A stretch of DNA of 51,235 bases from DATMNR01 sp963702765 (GCA_963702765.1 CAVPEB010000069.1:1-51235), one strand, 5' to 3'; shown: positions 15,617 to 25,359, numbered from the stretch's first letter. Notes: generated by a model from the letters alone, not told the origin. Translations and numbers: made by a program.

Positions 15617-17194
15617 ATGAAGCGAGCAAAGACACCGACCTTTCTTCTTGAACTCCCTCTCCAGGTCGATTGGAGCCAGGAACGCCAGGTACGTGCGCAC
15701 CTGGAAGCGGCTCGGTGCCTGTATAACGCTCTGCTTTCTGAAGCCATGAAGCGGCTCCGGTGCATGCGCAATGATCCTGCATGGACCAAGGCGCGGGCTA
15801 TCCCACGCTCGCACAAACAGAAACGCGCTCAGGCTTTTTCTGCCTTACGCACAAAATACCACTTCTCGGAATATGAGATGCACGAGTATGCCAAGTCTGC
15901 CCGTGTCTCCTGGATCGCCGATCACATCGATAGCACCATGGCTCAGACTCTCGCTACACGCGCCTATCAAGCTGCTAATCGGGTCTGCGTAGGCCAGGCC
16001 AAACGGGTGCGGTTTCGTAGTACAGGCAGAGGCATCGCTAGCGTGGAGGGCAAGCGCAACGACGCTGGCATGCGCTTCGTGCTGGACCCCAACGCTGGCG
16101 ATGGTGGTTTCCTGATCTGGAATGAGCAGGTCATCCCGGCCATCATCAACTGGCTTGACCCGCTGATACAGCATGGTCTGTGCCACAAGATCAAATATGT
16201 CCGCCTGCTCCGCCGCAAGGCTTCCTCGCCATCCGCTCAAGGGGCCGATCACGATGGCAATCGCTATTATGTCCAGTTGGTTTTAGAGGGCCATGCATAC
16301 GTTTTGCCAAAGCATGAGGAAGTCGGCAAGCAGACCATCGGGCTAGATATTGGCCCGTCCACGCTGGCGATTGTGCCCCGCGAAGGAAAGGTGGACCTGG
16401 TCACGTTCTGCGAGGCGCTGGCACCTGATGCCAGGAGAAAACGGCGATTGCAGCGCAAGATGGAGCGGCAGCGTCGGGCCAATAATCCAGAGAATTACGA
16501 CGAAAAGGGCCGTGTCAAAAAGGGCAACGGTCGCCTCAAATGGAAGGAGAGTAAGCGATACCAGGCGACCAGGAGACAACACGCCAACACAGAACGCCAC
16601 CTCGCCGCTCACCGCAAGAGTCTGCATGGCAACCTGGCTCATCGCATCGCTTCGGTGGGGAACACGATCACCATCGAGAAAACCTCGTTCAAAGGATGGC
16701 AGAAGCAGTATGGTCGGAGCATCGGACTGCGCGCACCAGGGATGTTTCTAGCGCATTTGACTCGCATAGTTGCAAAAACTGGCGGCACCCTGTACGAAGC
16801 CTCAGCCTACCAGACCAGACTCTCTCAGTACTGCCATCAGTGTCGGCAGTATCACAAGAAACCAAGATCAGAGCGCTGGCACCAATGTCCTTGCGGATTT
16901 GGGCCGGTGCAGCGTGATCTCTACTCGGCGTTCTTGCTGGCCTACCTGGAACCGCAGCAAACGATCCCCTCTATCACCCAGCCTGTCTGGGAAGGTGCGG
17001 AGCCGCGCCTGCAAGTCGTGATGGAGGATCTACAACAACGTGCGAATGAGGGGCAGCACTTGCCCCGAAGCATGGGCTTAGTGGCTCGACGCAAAAGCGG
17101 AGCTGCCCGTGCCCGAGCGCGTCGGCTTAAAAGTCCTGCCTATCTCCACCAAGAGCCGCTTTCTCCTTCGGGAGAGGCCGGAAACGGTGGGTGA
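15617..17194 (+). CDS. tnpB: TnpB-like RNA-guided endonuclease
   Basis: TnpB proteins of IS200/IS605 and IS607 elements cut DNA guided by an omega RNA made from the element's own 3' end. The 525-residue product has an N-terminal WED/REC-like region (LPLQVDWSQERQVRAHLEAA, YNALL), a split RuvC nuclease with D244 (GLDIGPS), E354 (ITIEKTSF) and D434 (QRDLYSAFL), and a zinc ribbon C406-C409-C424-C426. All catalytic residues are present. It is longer than the usual ~400 residues, mostly by a C-terminal extension after residue 445. No TnpA transposase is next to it, so it would need one elsewhere to move. Confidence 0.88.
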   Translation: MKRAKTPTFLLELPLQVDWSQERQVRAHLEAARCLYNALLSEAMKRLRCMRNDPAWTKARAIPRSHKQKRAQAFSALRTKYHFSEYEMHEYAKSARVSWIADHIDSTMAQTLATRAYQAANRVCVGQAKRVRFRSTGRGIASVEGKRNDAGMRFVLDPNAGDGGFLIWNEQVIPAIINWLDPLIQHGLCHKIKYVRLLRRKASSPSAQGADHDGNRYYVQLVLEGHAYVLPKHEEVGKQTIGLDIGPSTLAIVPREGKVDLVTFCEALAPDARRKRRLQRKMERQRRANNPENYDEKGRVKKGNGRLKWKESKRYQATRRQHANTERHLAAHRKSLHGNLAHRIASVGNTITIEKTSFKGWQKQYGRSIGLRAPGMFLAHLTRIVAKTGGTLYEASAYQTRLSQYCHQCRQYHKKPRSERWHQCPCGFGPVQRDLYSAFLLAYLEPQQTIPSITQPVWEGAEPRLQVVMEDLQQRANEGQHLPRSMGLVARRKSGAARARARRLKSPAYLHQEPLSPSGEAGNGG

Positions 17195-17234
17195 GGAACA
17201 GGAACCTCCGTGCATGTATGCCGGAGAGGCCTCA
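17109..17234 (+). ncRNA. Candidate omega RNA / right end of the tnpB element
   Basis: The end of tnpB and the following 40 bases are rich in hairpins: TCTCC-TTCG-GGAGA (about 17160-17175), then nested CCGG/CCGG and ACGG/CCGT stems, and CTCCG/CGGAG around GCATGTATG (about 17206-17226), ending GGCCTCAG. This overlap with the tnpB 3' end is where omega RNAs of this family lie. The bases just after it would be the guide and come from the end of the oxidoreductase gene. The 5' boundary is a guess. Confidence 0.4.
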
Positions 17235-19361
17235 GTTATCAACTTCTGCAGGTTCTACACTTACAAGATTTGTGTAGAATGTACTGCCGCCTCCCAGATC
17301 AGCCAGGCGATCGGATGTCGTCCAATTCACATTGCGCTGATCAGGGCTGAACTTTGGCCACCAGACTGTCGTCGTTGCCAGAACGCCCGGACGAACCGTC
17401 TCTGTTACTTCGGCAACCAACCTGCACCAACCTCGTTCATTGCCTACACGCACCAATTGCCCGCTTCGAATATTGCGGATAGCAGCATCGCTCGGGTGAA
17501 TACGTAACGTTGGAGCGCCTTCCTTGCTTATCAATCGCTCTTGATTGCCGAAAGTTGAACTGACAAAGTGATGCGCTGCCGGGCAAAGTAGAGGAAGGCG
17601 TCCAGTTGCAGATTGTGATGTATCCTGCTCTGTGATAGATTTTACTTCAGGTTCCCAGCCAGGAACGGGATCATAGCCTTGAGTAGCCGCTGTTTCCGAA
17701 TAAAACTCTACCTTACCAGATGGGGTAGGGAAGATACCATTAGAGAAGGGCACTTCTTCATTGCTCGAGATCGCCAGTGGAATTGAGCCTTCTTCCTGGA
17801 GGCGTTTTAATGTTATGCCTGTCAAACTTGTATTGTGCTGTGCCGTCGTTTCCAGTATCTCCCCAATCACTTCATCGGCATTCTGGTGCAACCAGGCTTC
17901 GTTGAAACCCATGGCCGAAGATAGGTTACGCATAACATCCCAATTACTGCGTGCCTCTCCCTGTGGAACAATTGCAGGCATGTTATATTGCAATGACACA
18001 TGTCCGTATGGTTTGTGCAGGTCTACATGTTCAAGCTGGCTCGTAGCAGGTAAAAGTATATCCGCGTAGCGAGCTGTATCTGTTTCGAAGAGCTCATGCA
18101 CTACAGTGAATAGATCATCGCGCTGTAATCCTTCAACGATCTTTCCAGCGTTGGGAGTTGAGGCAACAGGATTGGCATTATATACGAATAGTGAGTAAAC
18201 TGGAGGATTGGCTTCTCCGGTCAGTATCGCTCCCAGGCGATTTATATTCAATGAACGTGGAGGTTGAGGACATGCTGGATCTTGTTTGTGTGTTACTGTT
18301 TCTCCATCCCATCGCAACCAATCGCTGGTACTATACATGAGCCCACCACCAGGCAAACCATACTGTCCCGTTAGAGCGGGCAGGCAAGCTAGCGTGCGCA
18401 CCGTCTGGCCTCCATTTGTATGGCGATTGATGCCATCGGTCACACGTAACAAAGCTGGTGCGGTGGTTGCGTAGGCACGAGCAAGGTCCAGAATCGTATC
18501 AACTTCCAGGCCTGTAATCTGTGCTGCACGTTCTGGTGGGAAAAGCAAGATGCGCTCAAGCAATGATTCCCAGCCAACAGTATGTGTTGCAATCCATTCG
18601 GGATTGTGTAGCTCTTCCGCGACCATGACATTCATCATGGAGAGTGCAAGTGCGGCATCTGTGCCGGGCAACGGCTGGATATGCTGGTCGGCAGAACGCG
18701 CTGTCAGTGTTCTAATGGGGTCGATGACGATGATGCGCGTGCCCTTACGCTGGGCTTCGCGCAAAAATGGCATAAGATGAGGTGCAGTACTGGCAGGATT
18801 GCTACCCCAGATCAAGATCAACTTACTCTGAAGCAACATTTGTGGCGTTGGTGCTATACGAGCGCCTACGGTGAGTAGGACAGCTTCTTCGGCTGCAGCG
18901 CCACAGATGCTTCTTTCGAGTTGGGAAGCACCCAAACGATTCCAAAAGCGGCTGTTGGCGACGGAATTATTGACAAGGCCTAAAGTGCCTGCATAACTAT
19001 ACGGAAGAATGCACTGCGCCCCATGTTGCGCAATAATATCGCGCCAATGTGATGTGATCTCTTCGAGAGCGGCATCCCACGAAATACGCTCGAATTGGCC
19101 ACTACCCTTTGGTCCGACACGACGCATGGGATAGAGCAACCGATCAGGATGATAGACTCGCTCAAGGTAACGGTTCACTTTTGCGCAAAGCCACCCTCTG
19201 GTGACTGGATGGTCATAACGACCACGTACGGCAACCGCTCGTCCCTGCTCATCCACCTGTGTCTCCAGCGCACAACAATCGGGGCAATCATGTGGACACG
19301 CTCCATACACTGTGCGTAGTTTGCTGCTCTCCTGAGTTTGTGCTGGTGTTGTAGGGGGCAT
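17232..19361 (-). CDS. Molybdopterin (bis-MGD) oxidoreductase with 4Fe-4S domain
   Basis: The 709-residue product belongs to the formate dehydrogenase/DMSO reductase superfamily. The N-terminal cluster cysteines are C22, C26, C29 or C30, and C59 (ACPHDCPDCC and GWLCAK). The cofactor domains follow (ILIWGSNPASTAPH, IIVIDPIRT, DILLPATSQLEHVD), then the C-terminal MopB domain (TLRIHPSDAAIRNIRSGQLV, WTTSDRLADLGGGSTFY). No Tat or secretion signal is visible, so it is probably cytoplasmic. Substrate is unclear. Its stop lies at the right end of the tnpB element, yet the C-terminus looks complete. No electron-transfer subunit gene is adjacent. Confidence 0.88.
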   Translation of the reverse strand: MPPTTPAQTQESSKLRTVYGACPHDCPDCCALETQVDEQGRAVAVRGRYDHPVTRGWLCAKVNRYLERVYHPDRLLYPMRRVGPKGSGQFERISWDAALEEITSHWRDIIAQHGAQCILPYSYAGTLGLVNNSVANSRFWNRLGASQLERSICGAAAEEAVLLTVGARIAPTPQMLLQSKLILIWGSNPASTAPHLMPFLREAQRKGTRIIVIDPIRTLTARSADQHIQPLPGTDAALALSMMNVMVAEELHNPEWIATHTVGWESLLERILLFPPERAAQITGLEVDTILDLARAYATTAPALLRVTDGINRHTNGGQTVRTLACLPALTGQYGLPGGGLMYSTSDWLRWDGETVTHKQDPACPQPPRSLNINRLGAILTGEANPPVYSLFVYNANPVASTPNAGKIVEGLQRDDLFTVVHELFETDTARYADILLPATSQLEHVDLHKPYGHVSLQYNMPAIVPQGEARSNWDVMRNLSSAMGFNEAWLHQNADEVIGEILETTAQHNTSLTGITLKRLQEEGSIPLAISSNEEVPFSNGIFPTPSGKVEFYSETAATQGYDPVPGWEPEVKSITEQDTSQSATGRLPLLCPAAHHFVSSTFGNQERLISKEGAPTLRIHPSDAAIRNIRSGQLVRVGNERGWCRLVAEVTETVRPGVLATTTVWWPKFSPDQRNVNWTTSDRLADLGGGSTFYTNLVSVEPAEVDN

Positions 19362-19476
19362 GCTCTATCCTTTCCGAATACTTTCTTGCTTACATATATA
19401 TTCCTTACTGTGCAACATGGAGAGATATGCAGTCAAGAGCCAAAGAGCGTTTGTATGGGAAGTCTATTTGCTAACG

Positions 19477-19525
19477 CATCCAGTAACGCTGCTTTCGCAT
19501 CTAATGCTACGCACTCATCTGAATG
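19477..19525. repeat. Hairpin repeat, copy B
   Basis: Left arm CATCCAGT and right arm TCTGAATG (6 of 8 pairs) enclose a 33-base core beginning AACGCTGCT and ending CGCACTCA. It lies in the leader region of the molybdopterin gene. The rest of 19362-19727 holds only the terminator at 19643 and no gene. Confidence 0.7.
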
Positions 19526-19642
19526 AAAGGAGGAACCAGGGCTTCCCCATGAATTACCCTGGTCCACTCGAAGAAAGGGAGGAAGTATCTGCTAACGTAT
19601 GCTATGTTTTTGCTAAAAGTTTGCCCTCCTAATAGCGAAAAT

Positions 19643-19675
19643 ATAGAAGTGTGTTTGCGATTCACACACTTCTAT
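19643..19675 (-). terminator. Terminator after the DnaQ-DinG gene
   Basis: A perfect 12-bp stem (ATAGAAGTGTGT / ACACACTTCTAT) lies about 50 bases after the minus-strand stop at 19728 and is followed on that strand by ATTTTCG. Confidence 0.6.
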
Positions 19676-19727
19676 TCATACGTTGGGAGGTTACACCTAT
19701 GGAGATTGATCTGAGTGAATGGAAATA

Positions 19728-22700
19728 TCAGTCCCAGGAACCAGTTGCAGTTAGCCAATCAAGAATTATTTCCGGCATATGCGATATAGCGCCCTGCCGT
19801 TGAGAACATTGAGGAAGTGTATGTAGTATCGTCGCGCCATATTCCTTCGAGCTAACACGGCGGTCAAACAGCACAACTGCATTGCGCCTGGTACTGCTCC
19901 AAGCAAGCCGATTGAGAGCACGGCGCACACGGAGAGCCGCCATTGGCACGGTCACCTGATGCAATTGATCAGAATAGTGTTCTGCACGTGCTGCAATCGG
20001 AGGATCATTCAATACTGGCATGGGCAGGCGGGCCAGTAATATACATGCAGGGGTTCGGCTGATTTCATCTGAGCCATCCCAGAAACTACCTGTACCCAAC
20101 AGCACCACGCGCTCTTGATTCTGAAACATTTGCCAGAGCTGGCGAGGAGAACCATCTATACCATGCCCCAATGCCAGTATACCTCGGGCTTCTAGCAATG
20201 GTTTGACCGTACCATAGGTGCTTCTCAAGGCCGCATGCGAAGTGAAAAGCACGACAAGTTGACCATCCAACATGGAAGCAAGCTGCACAATGGCATCATC
20301 AAGGTGACGTTGATATTGCGGCATATTGGGTTCTGGAATATCGTTGGGCAAGTAGAGCAAAGACTGCTCGTGATGTTCAGTGACAATCGAAAGAGCAGGA
20401 CATACATCGGCTTCCAACCCGAGGCGTCCACGGTAGAAAGCAAAATTGTGATCCACGGAAAGCGCAACGCCTGCAAAAATAGCGCTCGTATCAGGTGCTA
20501 GTATGTACTGCTTTAGGAGGCTCGCAGTATGGATATGTTGAGCATACAAAACGGGCGAATTGAGCGAAGAGGATGGTGAGGCTGTTGCTGATGAATCATG
20601 CTGGCGCTGTTGAACAAAGGGTTGCGGAGTTGGTGGCACGCGCAGCCAATACACCATCTTGTCATCAGTATTCGAAGTAGCGTTACCACTGCTGTCGAAC
20701 ATAAAAGCTCGTTGGCCAAGCTGTTTTTGGTTTTGAAGTCTTTGCGCAAGCGCAGCAAGTTCCCAGGCTAGTGATTGATCTTCACCGCTTCCAGGATCAT
20801 GTTTGTGGTGACCACGTTGCGAAGTCAGCATGATTGTTTCGGCAAGTTTGATCTGATCAATTACTCCTTGCAAGCGTTGATCGACAAGTTTCCAGGCATG
20901 TTCTACCTCCAACCATGTAGCGACATTGCGTAGCTGCCCAGTAAGCCTTAAAGGCTGATCGACTCGTTCATTATTACGACCGCCGTATCCACGGCCCGAG
21001 TTTTCGCCTTTACCTTTATCTCTAGCACCACTATTCACTCCTTCCTGGAGAAGATTACCTAACGCGATAAAAAATTTATCTACAGCAGCACGCGCATGGC
21101 GTAACGACTGAAACCAGGAAAGCATGCGTGTATCTAACTCAGATTTGGCTATAGTTTGAGTTGCAGAGAGACCTCCAGGCCCATTTTCTCGTAAAGAGGG
21201 AGCCGCGAGTGCGAGTAAACCTTGATAACGGCCATCCGATAATTCAACGCCTATTGTATTCAACCAACGAATGAGACGGTTATGATCGAGTTCGGAACCG
21301 CTCCATCGAGCACTCTCCTCTTCAAGGAGATCGGCATCAAGGATCAGCCTGTGGTCAATTTCCCTTAGCAAAGAATGAGAAGAAGAGAGATCATCAAAAA
21401 GTCCAGCGTGCGTCGTCACAACAATGTTAGCGGCTTTAACACGCTCCTCTGCACGACTGACAAAACAGTAACCATTGCGCAGGTAGAGACATTTTTGGTA
21501 TGGAGTCTCACTCTTATCACCAGCCAGCGGTACACGCTCTACACCAGAAGAGATACGCTCCCAGGCAGAGATTTCCTGGGGCAAAAGCGTCAATTCGCTA
21601 CGTTCACCGGTCATAGTTTGTTGCGCCCACAGCGCCAATTTGGCTAATCCACGCGCCTGCTCAGCAGAAAGTTCACCACTTGTGCGCCGTAAGGCTGATC
21701 CAAACCATCGATGAACACACAGATAGCCATCACTTTCAGCAAGATATGCCACGGACAGTTGATCTCTAAGATACGTTTGCAAACGAGGTAGCACCTGCTC
21801 TACCAGGCGACGAGCTCCTTGCTGATTCGCGCAGGCAATGACTAGCCGTCTAGAGTCTGGAGGTATCTCCTGAGCATCAGAAACTGCAGGAGCTTCGCAA
21901 AGCCACTCGAGCGCAGGTAATATGACCGGCGTATAATCATCGGCACCTATAGTTACCTCTACAAGCAGAGATTTACGCTCTTCAAGCGCCTGCCGCACCG
22001 CTTTATACGCCGTTTGATATCCGAAATGCACATGCATGGGCTGTATTTGTTTGTCGCGCTCTTTCAATTCGACCGGTGCGGGTTCTTCTACACCAGCAAG
22101 GTCTGGCAAGCTTGCTACTTCCTGCGATACTTCACTATCGAGTAGCACAGTACCTGAAGAAGGTATAACCTCTTCTGGTACTATCTCTACCAGCGTATCG
22201 AGATTATCGGAAATGGGAACATTCACAGATGCAACAAGAATTGAGGATGGAGTTTGTTCAGTCTGGTTATCAATAGCGGGATTCCTGAGCGACACTTGAA
22301 TCTCTTGTTCTTGCTCAGCTTCGTTCTGTTTGGCAACAGCGAAGGCAAGCACACGAGGATCCATGCCCAATTGTGCAGCGAAACGATCACCCAGACTTCC
22401 ACGAAAAGGAGCCTGTTGCATGCCATCCATAGCCATACGATCGCGTAATTCTTGACGAAAGAAAGAAAGGAGAGGCCAGGTACGAGGGGCATCCAGGTTG
22501 GCCAGATCTTTCAGCAACAACAAATCAATTGATTGCAATCGCTGATGGAGGGCTAAAAATACCTCCATAGCCAGTAACGTATCAACCATAGCCCTGTGGC
22601 GGCCCGGGACCACTTGCACCTCCAATGCCTCCGCGACCTGGCCGAGGTTATAGCTTGGCAAAGATGGTAGCAAAACAGTTGCCAGTTCAAAGGTATCAAT

Positions 22701-23036
22701 AAGAGGGTTAGTACGCACAAGTCCACGCCGACGCAGAAAACCAACATCAAAGGGGATACTATGGCCAACGATTGGATAGTCGCCAAGAAATTGCTGAAGC
22801 GACCTGGAAACCGACTCAAAGTTGGGAGCGCCTGCTACATGTTTTGGTGTGATACCCGTCAAGCGTTGCACCCTGAAAGGAATAGAACGCCCTGGAGAAA
22901 TAAGCGTTTCCATCTTTTCCAATATAGTAGCGCCCTGAAATTTGATGGCTGCAATTTCCAGAATAGCATCTTGTTCGGCAGATAGACCAGTTGTTTCAAG
23001 GTCAAGCGCTACACGAATGGGTGGCTTCATTGCCAT
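19728..23036 (-). CDS. DnaQ-type exonuclease fused to a degenerate DinG helicase
   Basis: The 1102-residue protein starts at ATG 23036 (AAGGA six bases before). Residues 10-160 are a DEDDh 3'-5' exonuclease with D12 and E14 (LDLETTGL), D97 (GHSIPFDVGFL), H147 and D152 (HRAMVDTLLAME): apparently active. After a 170-residue linker comes a DinG-like helicase. Its Walker A site should read like EAGTGTGKS but is VEVTIGADDYTP (about 359-370); DEAH is replaced by DADL (about 567-570); the QxxGRxxR motif is RALNRLAW. The iron-sulfur region keeps only CLYLRNGYC. The fold continues (GTGSFWDGSD, VVLFDRR), so this is likely a nuclease with a non-hydrolysing helicase body. It sits right after rdgB. Confidence 0.85.
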   Translation of the reverse strand: MAMKPPIRVALDLETTGLSAEQDAILEIAAIKFQGATILEKMETLISPGRSIPFRVQRLTGITPKHVAGAPNFESVSRSLQQFLGDYPIVGHSIPFDVGFLRRRGLVRTNPLIDTFELATVLLPSLPSYNLGQVAEALEVQVVPGRHRAMVDTLLAMEVFLALHQRLQSIDLLLLKDLANLDAPRTWPLLSFFRQELRDRMAMDGMQQAPFRGSLGDRFAAQLGMDPRVLAFAVAKQNEAEQEQEIQVSLRNPAIDNQTEQTPSSILVASVNVPISDNLDTLVEIVPEEVIPSSGTVLLDSEVSQEVASLPDLAGVEEPAPVELKERDKQIQPMHVHFGYQTAYKAVRQALEERKSLLVEVTIGADDYTPVILPALEWLCEAPAVSDAQEIPPDSRRLVIACANQQGARRLVEQVLPRLQTYLRDQLSVAYLAESDGYLCVHRWFGSALRRTSGELSAEQARGLAKLALWAQQTMTGERSELTLLPQEISAWERISSGVERVPLAGDKSETPYQKCLYLRNGYCFVSRAEERVKAANIVVTTHAGLFDDLSSSHSLLREIDHRLILDADLLEEESARWSGSELDHNRLIRWLNTIGVELSDGRYQGLLALAAPSLRENGPGGLSATQTIAKSELDTRMLSWFQSLRHARAAVDKFFIALGNLLQEGVNSGARDKGKGENSGRGYGGRNNERVDQPLRLTGQLRNVATWLEVEHAWKLVDQRLQGVIDQIKLAETIMLTSQRGHHKHDPGSGEDQSLAWELAALAQRLQNQKQLGQRAFMFDSSGNATSNTDDKMVYWLRVPPTPQPFVQQRQHDSSATASPSSSLNSPVLYAQHIHTASLLKQYILAPDTSAIFAGVALSVDHNFAFYRGRLGLEADVCPALSIVTEHHEQSLLYLPNDIPEPNMPQYQRHLDDAIVQLASMLDGQLVVLFTSHAALRSTYGTVKPLLEARGILALGHGIDGSPRQLWQMFQNQERVVLLGTGSFWDGSDEISRTPACILLARLPMPVLNDPPIAARAEHYSDQLHQVTVPMAALRVRRALNRLAWSSTRRNAVVLFDRRVSSKEYGATILHTLPQCSQRQGAISHMPEIILDWLTATGSWD

Positions 23037-23045
23037 GAGCATTCC

Positions 23046-23678
23046 TTAGTGTGTCTGTGGTTGTTCACGACTGCCAGACGAGTCATAAGGCCAATTTTCT
23101 AGGAGCTTACGGGCAGATTGTGCAGCCCGAGCACGATGGCTGATGCGATTTTTAACTGCAGGCTCTAGTTCTGCAAAAGTTTTTCCAAGTTCGGGTAGAA
23201 AAAAAATGGGATCATAACCAAAGCCATGTGTCCCGCGAGGACTCTCGGCAATTACCCCCTCTACAATTCCTTCCACCACATGAATTTTCCCTGATGTCTC
23301 AGCAAGGGCAATGACGCATCGAAAACGAGCGCTGCGCTGCTCTAGCGGAAGTCCTTTCAACTGTTCCAATATTACACGGAAACGCTCTTCATAAGAAGTC
23401 TCTCTACCTAGATAACGAGCCGAATGGACTCCTGGCACACCTCCAAGCGCGTCGATCTCCAAACCAGAATCGTCTGCAAGAGTAAGCATATGTGACATCT
23501 GCGCATATGCCCGTCCTTTTAATTCTGCATTTTCTGCAAAGGTATTTCCTGTTTCCTCGACATCAACGTTCAACTGAACATCAGTAAGAGACAACAATCT
23601 CAAAGGCAAATCAGAATAAATCGTTCGAAATTCCTCTAGCTTGTGAGGATTACTTGTTGCCAGCAATAATGTATGCAT
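23046..23678 (-). CDS. rdgB: dITP/XTP pyrophosphatase (RdgB/HAM1)
   Basis: This enzyme hydrolyses non-canonical purine triphosphates such as dITP and XTP to monophosphates and so keeps them out of DNA and RNA. The family signature is complete: LLLATSNPHKLEEF at the start, the active-site block LADDSGLEIDALGG, PGVHSARYLG, and the nucleotide pocket HGFGYDPIFFLPELGKTFAE with SHRARA at the end. ATG 23678 was chosen because the family begins there; the longer frame would add 15 residues. It is directly upstream of the DnaQ-DinG gene (9 bases apart), so both proteins may guard genome quality together. Confidence 0.95.
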   Translation of the reverse strand: MHTLLLATSNPHKLEEFRTIYSDLPLRLLSLTDVQLNVDVEETGNTFAENAELKGRAYAQMSHMLTLADDSGLEIDALGGVPGVHSARYLGRETSYEERFRVILEQLKGLPLEQRSARFRCVIALAETSGKIHVVEGIVEGVIAESPRGTHGFGYDPIFFLPELGKTFAELEPAVKNRISHRARAAQSARKLLENWPYDSSGSREQPQTH

Positions 23679-23929
23679 AAATACTCTTTTCGCACAGGAG
23701 TCGATTGGCCCATATATTATCATATCCCCGTTTTGTTGTCGAGTTTGGATTAAAGGACAGAATGAACCTGATAGTACTATTCAACAGGCATAAGACCACA
23801 TGTCTGACACAGATATGCTATATATTACGTATCAATACATAGAGACATATCTATAAAAATGTAACGCTTCGTCGTATATACTAAGTAAGCATCACAAGTG
23901 CCACTCTCTTTTCCCAAAAAGGATTTTAT

Positions 23930-24718
23930 ATGAGTACTCAACCTCTCCTTCAGGAGAGTACACCTGGCGCAGCAGAGGTAGTCCTTACTCCACTCCCATT
24001 GGATGAAACCCTGGGATTAGTCACCCCATTACGCAACCCTGAACTGGAAGAGTTCAACTATTTTGAACTCCCTCAAGAAGCTCAAGTTGCTCTAGAACGT
24101 ATTGAATATAGAGCAATCCATGCATTACCTCTTTTCAACAATTTAAAGGAAGAGTTTTCTGAGATCTTTTCCAGTCTTATTCCCGCACTCAATGCAAAAG
24201 ATCCTCAACTTTACCAGCATTCGTTGCGAGTGCATACTCTTGCGATCTCGTTTGCAACCACTACTCTACACCTTTCAGAAGCCGAGTCTTTGAAAGTTGG
24301 ATTGGCTGCTTTTTTCCATGACATTGGTAAAATGAACATTAGCGATGCGATATTATATAAAGCGTCAGGCTTGTCAAGACAGGAATACGAAATAATTAAA
24401 AATCATCCAGCTTATGGTGCAGAGATACTGAGTCAGTTTAAACTCATTAAAAGTGTTGTGCCATCGTTGTACCATCATCACGAGCGAATAGATGGTAAAG
24501 GTTATCCCGAAGGATTGCGAGGGAACGCCATTCCGCTTGGTGCAAGGATGATCGCAATTGTAGATGCGTTTGAGGTTATGACTTCTCAACGTATCTATCA
24601 GAAAAGCCGTACACCTTTGCAGGCAATAGAAGAACTCTACGAAAATGCTGGCACACAATTTGATGCAGAGCTGGTTGAACTCTTCTACAAATTTTTCGAA
24701 ATCTCTCCCTATCTATAA
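23930..24718 (+). CDS. HD-GYP domain protein (probable c-di-GMP phosphodiesterase)
   Basis: HD-GYP enzymes break down the second messenger cyclic di-GMP. The 262-residue product has a 90-residue N-terminal region with no clear sensor domain, then the HD-GYP domain: H97, H130-D131 (FFHDIGKMN), H159, HHERIDGKGYPEGLRG (182-197, including the GYP triad) and D212. All metal-binding residues are present, which supports activity. ATG follows AAAGGA at seven bases. It is transcribed away from rdgB with about 250 bases between, and it converges with the next gene at 24760. No GGDEF gene is nearby. Confidence 0.9.
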   Translation: MSTQPLLQESTPGAAEVVLTPLPLDETLGLVTPLRNPELEEFNYFELPQEAQVALERIEYRAIHALPLFNNLKEEFSEIFSSLIPALNAKDPQLYQHSLRVHTLAISFATTTLHLSEAESLKVGLAAFFHDIGKMNISDAILYKASGLSRQEYEIIKNHPAYGAEILSQFKLIKSVVPSLYHHHERIDGKGYPEGLRGNAIPLGARMIAIVDAFEVMTSQRIYQKSRTPLQAIEELYENAGTQFDAELVELFYKFFEISPYL

Positions 24719-24759
24719 TCAATCATCAACCACACTATTGAGGAAAAACGTAGAACATT

Positions 24760-25359
24760 TCACGATGTATGGATAGCTTCTTGTGCATGCAGCTGCTCTA
24801 CTTCTTGCTGGATCGAACGATAGCAGCGACGCAGGTATTCTTCAAGCTTCGTCCAGTCACCCTCAACATCGGTAGAAGTATGGCTTGTGATCAGATCAAC
24901 AGTGGTTGCAGCCTGGAGCCTCCACTCCGCGGACTCCTTTGCCTGTTCTGGCGTTATGCCAAAGATGGCACAGTGAAGTTCAATAAGTGTTTGTAAAAAT
25001 TCATCTTTTTCAGGGTTACCAGCCAATCGCCTGTGAACGTCAAAATATTGGAGCTCCAGGTCCGCCACGTGCGAGGCATCGAATTTCAAGCCTGAATAGC
25101 GCCTGGCAACCTGATAGAACTTCAAAAGATAGCGAAGCACCTTTTGTTCGTCATGATCGACCGGTACCCAGGCTGCCGAGGCGCGGGTCGTGTAATAGCC
25201 TGCAAGAAGTGACATTGGAAAGGGGATATGAAACTGTTCGTGGGTAAGACCCACAATCAAACGCAACATTTTTATCCATTTATGGTCATAATAGGCGCGC
25301 CAACCTTCGGCTTCAAAGTATGCCACTCGATCAGGATCTAATTTAAAATTTGTTGCCAT
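24760..25359 (-). CDS. Hypothetical conserved-looking protein, 199 aa
   Basis: The product starts MATNFKLDPDRVAYFEAEGWRAYYDHKW and is soluble and mostly helical. It contains conserved-looking aromatic and histidine positions (LTHEQFHIPF, ELQYFDVHRRL, LIELHCAIFG), which could form a helical bundle that binds metal or a cofactor, but no family was recognised with certainty. It overlaps the end of the DedA-type gene by 17 bases, so the two are co-transcribed, and the ATG has AAAGGG about 13 bases upstream. Reality of the gene is supported by the coupling and length. Confidence 0.75.
   Translation of the reverse strand: MATNFKLDPDRVAYFEAEGWRAYYDHKWIKMLRLIVGLTHEQFHIPFPMSLLAGYYTTRASAAWVPVDHDEQKVLRYLLKFYQVARRYSGLKFDASHVADLELQYFDVHRRLAGNPEKDEFLQTLIELHCAIFGITPEQAKESAEWRLQAATTVDLITSHTSTDVEGDWTKLEEYLRRCYRSIQQEVEQLHAQEAIHTS

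Noticed and set aside
15532..15816. N-terminal extension of the minus-strand frame at 15305-15531
   Set aside because: This stretch is antisense to the start of tnpB and shows no domain; the HTH start at ATG 15531 fits the family.
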